Shown: in pieces, positions 11,880 to 22,302 of the stretch
Numbering within the stretch: position 1 is the first letter of the stretch
Layout: every line of letters begins with the position of its first letter
Assembly: GCF_000485595.1 (NCBI RefSeq)
Contig: NW_014578165.1
Span: 29,567-72,990, forward strand
DNA: 43,424 bases
Direction of reading: 5' to 3'
From: Priapulus caudatus
Lineage: Eukaryota > Priapulida > Priapulimorpha > Priapulimorphida > Priapulidae
Translations under genes and position numbers: made by a program
The notes under the pieces: model-generated
What the model was told of the DNA's origin: nothing
The model's database searches: none
The model's input: only the letters and a program-made list of their open reading frames with translations

Positions 11880-11970
11880 TTGAACATCTCTTTGAGCATC
11901 TGGCCTTGCACTTGAGTGCCACAAATGGACACTTTACTTCAAGTATGCTTTGATCGTCTACTACAGCTGT
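11880..11970 (-). pseudogene. Inverted second fragment of the YqaJ catalytic core
   Basis: Read on the minus strand, 11964-11916 matches 11537-11586 of the main YqaJ exon (VVDDQ..ILEVKCPF). The match resumes at 11915-11880 with 11679-11715, so it lacks ~90 bases present in the main copy. Here the E-x-K motif stays in one frame, unlike the main exon where a one-base insertion precedes it. It could be an inverted partial duplication within the element or a piece of a related element. Confidence 0.6.
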
Positions 11971-12050
11971 GCTCACATTGTATTTGTATTCTTTGTATTG
12001 ATTGTAACTGTCATTCTGAGAGGCATTATTGCAGTTTTTATAGATTTCCG

Positions 12051-12292
12051 TTATTAGTATTGAAGCGCAGCGTATCAATAAACGTACATTGTAGTATTGA
12101 TGACAACGTTATCAGTATTGAAGCCGCGTATCTATAAACGTGCATTGATGTATTGATGACAACGTTATTAGTATTAAAGCAGCGTATCATATAAACGTAC
12201 ATTGTAGTATTGATGACAACGTTATCAGTATTGAAGCAGGTATCTATAAAACGTCATTGTAGTATTGATGACAACGTTATCAGTATTATATA
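12051..12292 (+). repeat. Minisatellite, four copies of a ~58-60-bp unit
   Basis: The core TGATGACAACGTTATCAGTA recurs at a spacing of about 58-60 bases, each time followed by a TATCTATAAACGT-like segment. Copies differ by small indels. It lies between the two convergent genes of the ISL2EU-type element. It is followed by a TA-rich tract (12280-12330) and two copies of AAATAAGTAAGATTCA (12340-12395). Nothing else is recognised up to 12826. Confidence 0.85.
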
Positions 12293-12826
12293 TTATATAC
12301 ATCTATTATATATATTTAACATATATATAGTGCAGTAGCCTAAATAAGTAAGATTCAAGGCAAGGCCTCATCTAAAATAAGTAAGATTCAGAGCAGAGTT
12401 TACTGACATACCTCAGTAGTGGAATGAACTAACTGCATTGACCACGTTATGGTCACCTACTTCCCGTACTGGATATAAGCCACCGATTCAGACCTGACAC
12501 GTGCTGCCTTCCTGCTACTACTACACATCGTCAGTCAGTGAGATATGCTTGCTTATACTCTGTGGTTATTTAGTTAAGTCTTCGAAACTTGTTGACGGTT
12601 CACAGCATTGAGTGTCACTATGTGCTATTGATATGAAATTAAGATATTCTATGGTTAATCTTTCCTTCATGTACTGTATGATGTATCGACACACCATTGT
12701 TGTAAGTGTTCGGCACACATATCTAACCAGCACACTATTCGATCACCACGCAATTTAATATATCGTGAATAAATATTATTTATTGGGGCACAATTTTGTT
12801 TGGCCTTTATCTTTATGAATGTTTCC

Positions 12827-12936
12827 TTAAGCCTAGGACACTGTGCTATATCACTTCTGACTTTATTTATTTTCTCCTGTTACGGTACATGCTAACACGG
12901 CCAGCGTACAGAATCGCTAGTGTGTCCTAGGCTTTA
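12827..12936. mobile_element. 104-bp MITE with TTA target duplication, inserted at the transposase stop codon
   Basis: The element 12830-12933 begins AGCCTAGGACAC and ends in its inverse (GTGTCCTAGGCT). It is flanked by TTA at 12827-12829 and 12934-12936, a three-base duplication typical of PIF/Harbinger MITEs. The right-hand TTA is, on the minus strand, the TAA stop codon of the neighbouring transposase. A partial relative lies at 940-986. Confidence 0.85.
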
Positions 12937-14736
12937 TGCATCATCTGGTATAATGCAGGGCCTGAAGTTAATAAGTCTGCATATCACTGTGCTTATTTCT
13001 GTTGCCATTGAAGAATCTATGTGGTTCATGGGTATTTGTAAAATCTTGTAGGTTTTGGCCAGGCCTATGATACGTTCTATATGCACTCTCTTACTAGCGA
13101 TTTTCCTGTCTTGCATAACTGATTTGTTGCTGAGGCGGTTCTTCTTTTAAAAAAATGTTGGTATGTTCATTGCAATATTATGTGGTATGAATAGATCTTC
13201 GACATTGAATCCTTTGTCGGCCATGATTTCATCGCTCGGATCACAGAGGCCTTGTAAATTGGATCGCTCTATTATTTGCCGATCGCTGGCTGAACCGCAG
13301 TAGGCAGGGGATACATATGACGCTAAACCACCTGGTGTTGAACCCACAAGTATTTTCATAGTGTTTTTGTTTTTGTACGTTGAAAAAGATGCTTGTTGAG
13401 GTAGTGGGTTCTTTGGTTTGTGGATGGGGAATTCTGTACCATCTACTATGACTCGTGTTTTTGAAAATTTGGCTCTGAAATCAGTGGGTGCGAAATATCC
13501 AACTAATTTTTGTAAAGGCTACCAGTCTATTTCATTCCACTGATGGAACATAAAGTTGATCCAAGTAATAAAAATGTTCGCTACAGCTCTTTCATCGATT
13601 TGGAAAAAAAAACCTAACTCTCTATTTGGGTGTCCTGTCCGAAGCTTCATCAATGTGAGATACAGCTGATTTGCAATGCTGATCTTGGGTATAGCTTTCT
13701 TGTAATAATTGAGGTGGTACGCTGCATCTCCAAGCGAATGAAGGACTAAGTTGAATCTGCTCCTATCTCCTAAACCAGTGTAGTAATGGATTTCTTCATC
13801 GGTTGAATTCTCAATGTTGAAGCGAGAATTATCGGCTACAGTACTGTATACGGTGATAGAATCAGTCTGTGTACCAGAAGATACGTGTGTACATGCATCT
13901 TCAGTAGTCTCATGTAGTACTTCCGATGCCTCCCCTGAAATAACTTCAACTTCCTCGCCTACTTCCACAAGACTGTGTTCTGTTCGCTGCTGCTGCAGCT
14001 CCTCACGTTTTCGTTGTCGCTCACGCCTCCTCTCCGCTGCACTGCACTTTGGTGTACTCCATCCAAAAAGATGTGGCACAGCATCAGAATTCAAGCGTCT
14101 ATTTAGTGGTTTACCACCTATGAAAATAGGAAAGCCCAATACACTCACCGCACAATTTATAATTGGCTATACAGGTAAAAAAATTTAACACGCAAAATTG
14201 TAGTAAGCGGGTCCTTTTTAATGTTACCTATTATATTGTAAATTTTATTTTCCCTATTCAATAAAAAAGAAACTTATGAAAATATCTAATGCAATTATAC
14301 GGCATGTATATCTGTACTGTACTACCATTCCGAAATCTGAAAAATTCTGAATTCCGAAACGTGTCTAGTCCCAAGGGTTTCGGATAATAGATTGTGTACT
14401 GCAGTAGGGTACAATAAACAGGAAATCGGCATAGATTTAATAATAGACTTCGTTTTACAAGACAATAACATGAATTTCTACAGACTACAGCTATGTTACC
14501 ATATATGTAGACTACACAGTATACACGCTGAACACACCATAATAGTTAGCCGAGTGATAGTCATTATCGTCGAAATGTCCATGGCATACTCTGGCTGCCT
14601 GGCCTGGTTCCCAAATAGCCTTCTTATCATCCGACAACCGTTTAATAGCTTGCAACCACCTTTTACGTAACTCAATAGACTTTGGAAACGTTAGTGATCC
14701 TTGTCGAGAGCAACCAGGTACTGAGCATTGAGGCAT
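12934..14736 (-). pseudogene. ISL2EU-type transposase: THAP + HTH_Tnp_4 + DDE_Tnp_4, two nonsense codons and an interrupted THAP domain
   Basis: The transposase would cut and insert the element in the nucleus. Minus strand from ATG at 14736: a THAP zinc finger (MPQCSVPGCSRQG...FPKS, W.P, CHGHF) to about 14530. An intron-like gap of ~360 bases contains a Tigger-like end. The gene resumes near 14172 with the THAP tail (LNSDAVPHLF), a Q/R/E-rich linker, a helix-turn-helix (LRTGHPNRELGFFF...ITWINF, 13640-13530), then the DDE core: VIVDGTEFP, PAYCGSASDRQIIERS, MADKGFNVEDLF and RVHIERIIGLAKTYK. Everything from 14148 to 12934 is one frame with stops at 13519-13521 and about 13144. The candidate DDE acidic residues are all visible. 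It faces the YqaJ gene tail to tail. Confidence 0.8.
14311..14402 (-). mobile_element. TcMar-Tigger-like terminal fragment inside the transposase gene
   Basis: Read on the minus strand this contains the run TTATCCGAAACCCTTGGGAC, followed by CCGAA and CCGATTT-like repeats, the layout of Tigger-group element ends. Only one end is visible and there is no coding sequence. It sits between the two THAP-domain pieces, either within an intron or as the cause of the interruption. Confidence 0.5.
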
Positions 14737-14759
14737 TACGACGTTATTGTTACGAGGAA

Positions 14760-15512
14760 TACGACAACTACTAATTAAAACCAAGACTAAGAGTAATCGT
14801 TGCTACTTACGCTTACTCGTTGCTAGGCGGGACCATTCCATAATGTAGCGTCCATAGCATCAGTGGGTGCGGTGTACTCGTGTGTTGCAGACGAGTATTT
14901 GAACGCCAGAACGGCATTAATTATAGGAAGTTATCGGCAATAATGCCAACAATAGGCGAAACAGAGTAGAGAAACATTAAGACTTCGGTACTAAATACAT
15001 TTCGTGTTTATTTACCATTGCTTTTTTGTTATTGAGACGGTCCAAGTGCATGTGCGTCAACCAATCTATGAGGTGTCACGATGTAAACAAACGAAATTCG
15101 GAAGGAGCAGAAGATCAGCTCGCCATCACGTCGTCAATTCATTTATATGATGATAGCAGATCGTATAGTCTTTTAACAGACTCAAGTACAAAGTGCTAAT
15201 TAAGTTCGTATACATCACGAATTGACTGTCTTTGCTATGAATGGAAATTAACTGCTAATATTTATTAGTCGGAGATGCTGCCACACTGCATAAACTGCCT
15301 GAGAGTGATTTCCACTTCCGGTAACAACGCTATGAGCGCCATCTGGTTTGTACCACGTGACTGCCATAACCCCATTGTTTTGTTTGTTTACATATGTATT
15401 TATAGATGGTCACCGTCAATATTAAATTTACGCTCCGATAGCGTTCAGTAGAACTATGCGCCCATCTGCATAGCACTAGAAGTGACGTTGCACCCAGTAC
15501 CGGAACCTTGCT
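14760..15512. other. Non-coding flank of the transposase and of the duplication
   Basis: No gene seen. It should hold the promoter of the minus-strand transposase and the right end of the ISL2EU-type element; no TIR was identified. The last bases before 15513 are unrelated to the sequence that precedes the second copy of the duplication. Confidence 0.4.
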
Positions 15513-15677
15513 GGCTAAAAGTGTTTTGTCTCTAACGCCACGTGCATACAGTGAGATACGTGCATACGTGAGAAGGAAACACATTAGAATCTTATAATTA
15601 CGAGCGATGAAATGCTTTTTCCAGATTTCACTTATCGAAAAGCGGATAGCTTTAAAGAATAACATATCATTAGCAAT

Positions 15678-15960
15678 ATGGACAACAGTCGATCCACTGA
15701 AGTTACGTTGATAAAACGCAACTTACCAGCGGCAGCTGGTGACGGTCGTACGGATACTGTCAACACGTTATTAAGTGCAGGCGCTAACATAGAACACGCG
15801 GACGTGAATGCCATGACAGCAATAATGTGGGCAGCTGAGAACGGTCATGCAGATACAATCACAACGTTATTAAGTACGGGCCCTAAACAGAACAAGCAGA
15901 CATGAATGGCTGGAGCGCAACAATCTGGTGCAACAATATGATGTTGGCGGCGGATATTTT
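15678..15960 (+). pseudogene. Ankyrin-repeat fragment (copy A)
   Basis: The open frame from ATG 15678 encodes about two and a half ankyrin-type helices: AAAGDGRTDTVNTLLSAGAN, then IMWAAENGHADTITTLLS. It ends at a stop at 15905. Ankyrin-like sequence resumes in another frame (EQADMNGWSATIW, AADIL) to about 15960, so a frameshift truncated a longer repeat protein. Ankyrin repeats mediate protein binding; no other domain identifies the parent protein. Confidence 0.6.
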
Positions 15961-16293
15961 ATATATCTACCTATATCGGTAGATGTCACGCCGGGAATTC
16001 CTATCTCGGGTAAGCCAGCTGACGCAACTAATAAATTTTTTCCCGATGACCACTACCACGTGGTACCCAAGCCTGGCGTGGTCTCAGATAATATGTGCTG
16101 CTCCGTCTGTACGGCAGTAAGAGAAAACAAATTGATCAACCGTTTTCATCCAATTTATCGCCAGGCTCTAATCACATCACAGGCATTTATTAATCCTCGA
16201 ATACATAATTTTGATGTAAAGTGTAGAAATTGTGGCAACGGGAAATTGGTTACCATAGCAAGCTGCTCATTGGTTAGACTGAGCTACGATTGA
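15928..16293 (+). other. Unidentified cysteine-rich ORF fragment (copy A)
   Basis: The open frame has no ATG at its start. It shows DNMCCSVCTAV and CRNCGNGKLV, four cysteine pairs or singles that could form a zinc ribbon. It ends at a stop that in copy B is a cysteine codon (TGA versus TGT), so copy A has a new nonsense change. Function unknown; it overlaps the out-of-frame ankyrin tail. Confidence 0.35.
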
Positions 16294-16623
16294 CCTACTG
16301 TTTGGGGATGTTAAAAAATGCTTTGATAGCATGTGGCTAAAAGACTCAATGGTAGAGCTATGGTTTATGCTGAAATATTATCTACAAAATGAATGATAGG
16401 GCAGTTATCACTGGTTTAAATAGATCGATTAACTGGATAAGCATTTTAGTTGCCGCTAGCTGGCGCTAGTGATGCTAGCTGCGAGTGTGTGTTTTTTCGG
16501 TATTGGCGGCTGAAGAGAAGTCGTCCATATTCCGACAGGATCCAATTTTGGGGGCAACTTATGTACCATCTTATGTATCTAGCCTAGGAGTAAAACTCTT
16601 CAGAACTTTGTCACGGTGGAAAG
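16294..16623. other. Non-coding spacer in copy A (also in copy B at 21743-22051)
   Basis: No gene recognised; the sequence is shared by both copies. The segment GCTAGCTGGCGCTAGTGATG contains overlapping short inverted motifs. It precedes the left arm of the inverted repeat. Confidence 0.4.
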
Positions 16624-16696
16624 CTCTATAAACTAGAGCAAAAGGCTTGTTTAAAAATTCAAGCCAGGTCCCTGATCATAACCGCTAGATCTATGG
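16624..16696 (+). repeat. Inverted repeat, left arm (copy A; 22052-22124 in copy B)
   Basis: 73 bases nearly identical to the reverse complement of 18735-18807 (22052-22124 versus 24221-24293 in copy B), sharing for example GGTCCCTGATCATAACCGC. Weaker similarity extends beyond both ends to ~100-120 bases. The right arm runs into the reverse transcriptase coding sequence, so the left arm may be an inverted RT-element fragment rather than a true TIR. Confidence 0.8.
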
Positions 16697-16874
16697 AATC
16701 TCACCGAGACAGCTAGGGATTCTGGACTATTCTGATAACAATGTTCCATCTTCCAACAACGCGTCTGCTTCTCATTTAGATGACGAGAAATTAATACAGT
16801 CACTCTTTCAACAATTAACGAGTCGCCACCAGTCGGTGTCTCACTCCTGCAGAAAGAAGTCATTACATGACGAC

Positions 16875-17815
16875 ATGATGTGTAAATTCTACATCGTCGC
16901 TTTAGCGACCACATCCGCATTGATTCACATCATCATGTATCGCGTGTTTCAGCAAATGCCGCCGGCAGAAGGCAGCAGCAGCGACGCGCAGAGATTTCAC
17001 CTGCATCTGATCGTGCTCAGTGCCGACCGTCCGCACAGCCTGCAGCGCCTCCTAAAGTCTATACGCGCCGCCCATTATGACGGCGACAGAGTCGCGCTGC
17101 GCGTGTGCGTCGACTCTCCGCGCAACGCCAGACGGCCGGAACACGAAGGTTGCGTGCGCGCGGCGAAAGAGTTCAAGTTCCCGAATGGATCAACGAGCGT
17201 CGTCGCGCATGCGCACAACGTCGGCGTGTACGCGCAGTGGTACGACTGCTGGCAGCAGACCGACCCACCGGGGCACTACGCCGTCATCATAGAAGACAAC
17301 GAACTATCGCCGTCGAACTGCAGTTCTACGCTGACGACGCGTCCATGTTTAGCGTGGCGCTGCAGTGCGGCATACTCGTCGTCACTACCGGCAGGGCCGG
17401 TCGCATATGTCACAAATGCACCGACTCGGTGTTCGCCTACCGTCTCTTCGCGACAGGGGGCGCTGCACCACTTCCGAATCAGTGGCGCAAATTCCGAAAA
17501 TGGCTGCACACGGTCTGGTCGGCGAACGGCACGGGCGACTTTGTACCGTATATCCCCGATAAAAAGCTCATCACGAACGAGTGGGTGGCGAAGGCGCACG
17601 TACAGCGGCGCTCGATGCCCGAGTCGTACATGGTCTACTATTTGTGGCACGAAGGTCTCTACACCATATACCCGCGGATACCAGGGCGCGCTGCGTTCAC
17701 ATGTAACCACCGTGAGTTAGGAATGAACTACAAGGAAAAGACGCAGACGACGGGAACGTGTGATTCTTCGCTGGTGATGGAATGGGATCCAGGGCACGTC
17801 AACTTCCCCCGGTAA
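16875..17815 (+). pseudogene. Glycosyltransferase (GT-A-like, membrane-anchored), frameshifted (copy A)
   Basis: A type II membrane protein of ~310 residues: short N-terminus, one hydrophobic anchor (FYIVALATTSALIHIIMY), then a GT-A-like catalytic region, LIVLSADRPHSLQRLLKSI, NVGVYAQWYDCW and a metal-site region VIIEDNELSP. The C-terminal half (17320-17815) reads in the next frame: NQWRKFRKWLHTVWSANG, MVYYLWHEGLYTIYPR, CNHRELGMNY. One frameshift near 17310-17325 joins the halves. The usual acidic EDD is EDN here. It resembles an uncharacterised sugar-nucleotide transferase family found in metazoans and protists (from memory). The GC-rich coding stretch without introns contrasts with AT-rich neighbours, suggesting a retrocopy or recent acquisition. 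Confidence 0.65.
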
Positions 17816-17879
17816 CCTATCCGCATAGGATGGAATGGACGGCCCGAGTTTACACAAGACTAGCGTGACAAGCGGTGTG

Positions 17880-18115
17880 CAGGGGTAGAGCTGCCAAGGG
17901 CTAGATGGCTGCTAGCGTATACGCTTACAAAGTAGAGCTGCAAGCGGTATACCTTACAATGGTAGCGCTACCAGTGGTGTACATTGCAAGGGCAAGCCTA
18001 CCAGCAGTATACATCGCAAGGTAGAGATACCAGCGTATAACATTACAAGGGTTAAGCTAATAGCGGTATATCCATTACAAGGTAAAGCTGCTATAGCGGT
18101 ATACATTATTACAAT
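17880..18115 (+). repeat. ~30-bp minisatellite next to the gap (copy A)
   Basis: Degraded version of the array at 23302-23540 with many one-base insertions and losses relative to it. The errors increase towards the N gap, which suggests uncorrected read sequence rather than true divergence. Confidence 0.8.
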
Positions 18116-18386
18116 NNNNNNNNNNNNNNNNNNNNNNNNNNNNNNNNNNNNNNNNNNNNNNNNNNNNNNNNNNNNNNNNNNNNNNNNNNNNNNNNNNNNN
18201 NNNNNNNNNNNNNNNNNNNNNNNNNNNNNNNNNNNNNNNNNNNNNNNNNNNNNNNNNNNNNNNNNNNNNNNNNNNNNNNNNNNNNNNNNNNNNNNNNNNN
18301 NNNNNNNNNNNNNNNNNNNNNNNNNNNNNNNNNNNNNNNNNNNNNNNNNNNNNNNNNNNNNNNNNNNNNNNNNNNNNNNNNNNNNN
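18116..18386. other. Assembly gap (271 N)
   Basis: In copy B the matching interval, from the end of the minisatellite (23540) to the TA repeat (23859-23886), is about 320-330 bases of ordinary AT-rich sequence, so the gap slightly under-represents the missing length. Confidence 0.99.
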
Positions 18387-18734
18387 TATATATATATATA
18401 GTACACTTGGGAAAAACGGGATACGGGGTAATACGGGACACAGTAACTGTGCTGACATCTGTTGGGAAAAAAATATAATATGCACTCACATGCCACCGTA
18501 GTACTGTTAGCTAACTGTATAAAAGTGAAAGAAGTTTGCACTGCTTGCTCTAGACATCCCGGAGCCGGAGTTGCCTAAATACCTGCTCCTTCCTGGTGCA
18601 GCAAGGGGAGGATTGATCGATAAATCATTCATGAAGACAATGAAGGAGCTTGGCTTCACGGACGATGTAACACTGAGGTGCATATATGAGCAGTAAAACT
18701 CATCATTAGAGTCCCTGGCTGTCTTTTTAAGGAT

Positions 18735-18807
18735 CCATAGATCTAGCGGTTATGATCAGGGACCTGGCTTGAATTGTTAAACAAGCCTCTTGCTCAAGTT
18801 TATCGAG
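18735..18807 (-). repeat. Inverted repeat, right arm (copy A; 24221-24293 in copy B)
   Basis: Partner of 16624-16696. The interval between the arms (about 2.0 kb) holds the glycosyltransferase pseudogene, the minisatellite and a TA repeat. Confidence 0.8.
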
Positions 18808-19501
18808 TTTTTCACCGTAACAATAACTCTTAAAACACCAGTAGGAGAAACAGAGAATTTCAAAACAAAAGAGATAGTTCGTCAGGAAACAACATTAGGA
18901 CCAGTATTATGCTGCATAACACTAGATCACATAAATAACCTAAACAAATCGGTATATATGTATGGTAACAACATGAAAATCGGTCCACTGTTATATATGG
19001 ATGATATTCTAGGCATTTGAGACCATAAAACAATTGCTAAAATCGCCCAGTCCTTTTCTAGATTTGCAGAATCGAAAAGGTTAGACTTTAACATGAAATA
19101 ATGGTTGTAAAATTTAGAGCCAAAGAGAGGATGGAGAAGGATTTAGTACTAGGCAATCAAGTAATCAAAAAATGTACCAAATACACATCTAGGTGATTTA
19201 ATAAACGATAAATGAGGATATAAGGACATTATAAAAGCCCGAACAGGTAAATACCGTTTCATGGTAAGAGAAATATTATCACTGGCAGAGGAACAAACGA
19301 CACCCAAGAACTGTCATGTACTGGGAACCACCAATGGGGAAAAGAAAACGTGGAAGACCCTGCAAAACCTGGTGGAGCACATTCAAAGAAGATCTACAGA
19401 ACCTAGGCGCTTCTTGGAATAGAGTAGAAAGAGTTGCAGCCGATCGAAAACGCTGGCAAACAGTTGTCGCCCAATGTTCCAATAGGAACAGGAGGACCTA
19501 A
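18785..19501 (+). pseudogene. Non-LTR reverse transcriptase remnant and ORF tail (copy A)
   Basis: The RT palm reads LKTPVGETENF, TTLGPVLCCITLDHINNL and the catalytic YMDD box in LLYMDDILGI, ending at a stop at 19018 (a glycine codon in copy B). It continues to about 19098. After a non-coding stretch, 19316-19501 encodes the characteristic C-terminal tail of several LINE clades (KRKRGRPCKTWW...VERVAADRKRW). Parts between are deleted or decayed. The clade (CR1-, Nimb- or RTE-like) cannot be fixed by eye. No endonuclease domain is present. Confidence 0.65.
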
Positions 19502-19717
19502 GTCTAAGTAAGACAAACAAAACTATGGAAACCATAAAATAGAAGCTGACTGTTGCTGCAATAAACCATTGCATTGTTAGGATATGTCAAAACCGTGGCG
19601 AGTGGATAGCACGTAGTCACTCATGCATGTTGCTGGCACACGCAGTAAACAATTGAGCTAATAGATTTAAATATATGTTGAACATGTTGGACATCAATAG
19701 TTTATATTTGGATTGTG

Positions 19718-19760
19718 GGACACACACATACACACACAAGCACACACACGCACGCACACG
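19718..19760 (+). repeat. CA-rich microsatellite (copy A; also 25205-25247)
   Basis: Imperfect (CA)n with CG and TA interruptions, in the non-coding stretch between the RT tail and the next ORF. Confidence 0.8.
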
Positions 19761-19967
19761 AATTCCGAAGGTCGTTCAATAGCCGTTTCTTGTTTCGTTC
19801 ACGTGTAGATTGTGGAAGGAGCTGAGGAAAATGCTTCGAAAAAAAGATAGGATCCCTGCATCCCACACCAGCCAATGGCAGGAATGTTCCCGGTCTTATG
19901 GAGCAAGCAGCGATGCATCAGCTAAAGGACGTGGCCGTACTGATGTCACGATCATCGATTCACAGCC

Positions 19968-20932
19968 ATGGACAAATTCTTACTTGAAGCTATGGACGCC
20001 GCGGCAGAGAAGCAAGGTGATAAGAAGGACCTGGGCACTCGGGCGACTCTCACCCCACCGACCATTAGTCATGGTGCGATTACAAAGCTTAGTGATACTA
20101 CTCCACTCACTCACAATGGGAGACCTCTGTTGGCACCAGGCAAGCTTTTCCGTGCGTCGACTTCCATGTTTTCGAAAAGATGGAGGGGCTAGCGTCACAT
20201 GGAAATCCAACTTCAGTGGGTTATTCGGCATAACACCTAAAAATCTTCAATCCTTCACGGGATTCTGTATGTTGCGCGCGCATTGCCTCCAACACTCAAG
20301 GATCGGGCCTGTGGGCATCCACAGACACCTCTTTTATGGCAATTCTCATTGGAGAGTTATACCTTGAGCTACCAGCACCTCCTAATGTAAACATCAAAGA
20401 GAGCTTTATGAGTCTGCTAAGGAAGTCCCAGGACTACGCTATCTAGATTGTAAAGGAATACCATGGTAAGGAAAGAGCCTCGTCTGATGATAACTTTTTT
20501 AGAGGGTGTTTGGAGAAAATGGTAAAGGTTACAATACGCGTGCCACGCTAGACATGGACACGGCCACATGTTGGGCAGTGATGGCATGCGCTAAACGTGG
20601 CACCGCCACAGATGCTTGGCTGTCAAAATCAACCACCCAACTAATAGCAGAGAGTATGATAAACCCGAATCGCCGTCCTACTATCGGACAATTAGCCACC
20701 ATCTGACAACTTTACAAAAAACGCTTTAACCTAAACGTTCTGGAAGATATGTTCGCCAAGACACCAAGAGAGATGGAAAGCTTAATGTTAAGCCTAGTCG
20801 CCTCACAAGGACTGACATCGGGATTCACTCCTTTCCGCCTAATACAGGAGATGATGATTGCTCATTAAGACTTCTCATGGACCAAGTTAGCATCGCTGTA
20901 TCCTGCTGAGTGGGCGGTCCTCCGGACCATTT
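19968..20932 (+). pseudogene. Decayed unidentified ORF, truncated by the duplication junction (copy A)
   Basis: Starts at an ATG in a strong context (GCCATGG) at 19968. The protein-like reading changes frame near 20150 and 20500 and has stops near 20240, 20445, 20704 and 20866. Recognisable blocks are shared with copy B: DKFLLEAMDAAAEKQGDKK, DMDTATCWAVMACAKRG, LYPAEWAV. The duplication junction cuts it at 20932. See the copy B entry for interpretation. Confidence 0.4.
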
Positions 20933-21099
20933 GGCTAAAACTGTTTTGTCTCTAACGCCACGTGCATACAGTGAGATACGTGCATACGTGAGAAGGAAAC
21001 ACATTAGAATCTTATAATTACGAGTGATGAAATGTTTTTTTTCCAGATTTCACGTATCGAAAAGCGGATAGCTTTAAAGAATAACATATCATTAGCAAT

Positions 21100-21370
21100 A
21101 TGGACAACAGTCGATCCACTGAAGTTACGTTGATAAAACGCAACTTACCAGCGGCAGCTGGTGACGGTCGTACGGATACTGTCAACACGTTATTAAGTGC
21201 AGGCGCTAACATAGAACACGCGGACGTGAATGCCATGACAGCAATAATGTGGGCAGCTGAGGACGGGTATGCAGATACAATCACAACGTTATTAAGTACG
21301 GGCCCTAAATAGAACAAGCAGACATGAATGGCTGGACCGCAACAATCTGGCGCAACAATATGATGTTGGC
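21100..21370 (+). pseudogene. Ankyrin-repeat fragment (copy B)
   Basis: Same as copy A at 15678, but the first frame stops earlier (TAG at 21310-21312 where copy A has CAG). Ankyrin sequence again continues in another frame to about 21370, so the frameshift predates the duplication and the extra stop came later. Confidence 0.6.
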
Positions 21371-21481
21371 GGCGGATATTTTATATATCTACCTATATCG
21401 GTAGATGTCACGCCGGGCATTCCTATCTCGGGTAAGCCAGCTGACGCAACTAATCAATTCCTTCCCGATGACCACTACCAC

Positions 21482-21742
21482 GTGGTACCCAGGCCTGGCG
21501 TGGTCTCAGATAATATGTGCTGCTCCGTCTGTACGGCAGTAGAAGAAAACAAATTGATCAACCGTTTTCATCCAATTTATCGCCAGGCTCTAATTACAGC
21601 AAAGGCATTTCTTAATCCTCGAATACATAATTATGATGTAAAGTGTAAGTGTAGAAATTGTGGCAACGGGAAATTGGTTACCATAGCGAGCTGCTCATTG
21701 GTTAGACTGAGCTACGATTGTCCTACTGTTTGGGGATATTAA
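21482..21742 (+). other. Unidentified cysteine-rich ORF fragment (copy B)
   Basis: Equivalent of 15928-16293, reading through to CPTVWGY at 21740 because the copy A stop is a cysteine codon here. A two-codon insertion (KC) precedes CRNCGNGKLV. Pairs of cysteines suggest a zinc-binding fold; no family recognised. Confidence 0.35.
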
Positions 21743-22302
21743 AAAATGCTTTGATAGCCTGTGGCTAAAAGACTCAATGGTAGAGCTATGGTTTATGCTG
21801 AAATATTATCTACAAAATGAATGAAAGGGCAATTATCACTGGTTTACATAGATCGATTAACTGGATAAGCATTTTAGTTGCCGCTAGCTGGCGCTAGTGA
21901 TGCTAGCTGCGAGTGTGTGTTTTTTCGGTATTGGCGGCTGAAGAGAAGTCGTCCATATTCCGACAGGATCCAATTTTGGGGGCAACTTATGTACCATCTT
22001 ATGTATCTAGCCTAGGAGTAAAACTCTTCAGAACTTTGTCACGGTGGAAAGCTCTATAAACTAGAGCAAAAGGCTTGTTTAACAATTCAAGCCAGGTCCC
22101 TGATTATAACCGCTAGATCTACGGAATCTCACCGAGACAGCTAGGGAATCTGGACTATTCTGATAACAATGTTCCATCTTCCAACAACGCGTCTGCTTCT
22201 CATTTAGATGACGAGAAATTAATACAGTCACTCTTTCAACAATTAACGAGTCGCCACCAGTCTGTGTCTCACTCCTGCAGAAAGAAGTCATCACATGACG
22301 AC

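Larger units (their letters stand above)
15513..20932 (+). repeat. Tandem segmental duplication, copy A
   Basis: 5,420 bases matching copy B (20933-26418) along the whole length in the same orientation, with mostly single-base differences and a few indels. The boundary is the tetranucleotide GGCT at 15513, 20933 and 26419: after it copies A and B share sequence, and before it the left contexts differ. The copy carries a 271-N gap at 18116-18386. Confidence 0.9.

Noticed and set aside
12051-12292. CRISPR-like array
   Set aside because: Whole ~58-bp units are repeated with no unique spacers, and the context is a eukaryotic transposon.
17954-18541. Minus-strand ORFs crossing the gap
   Set aside because: They consist mainly of unknown residues from the N run and minisatellite translation.
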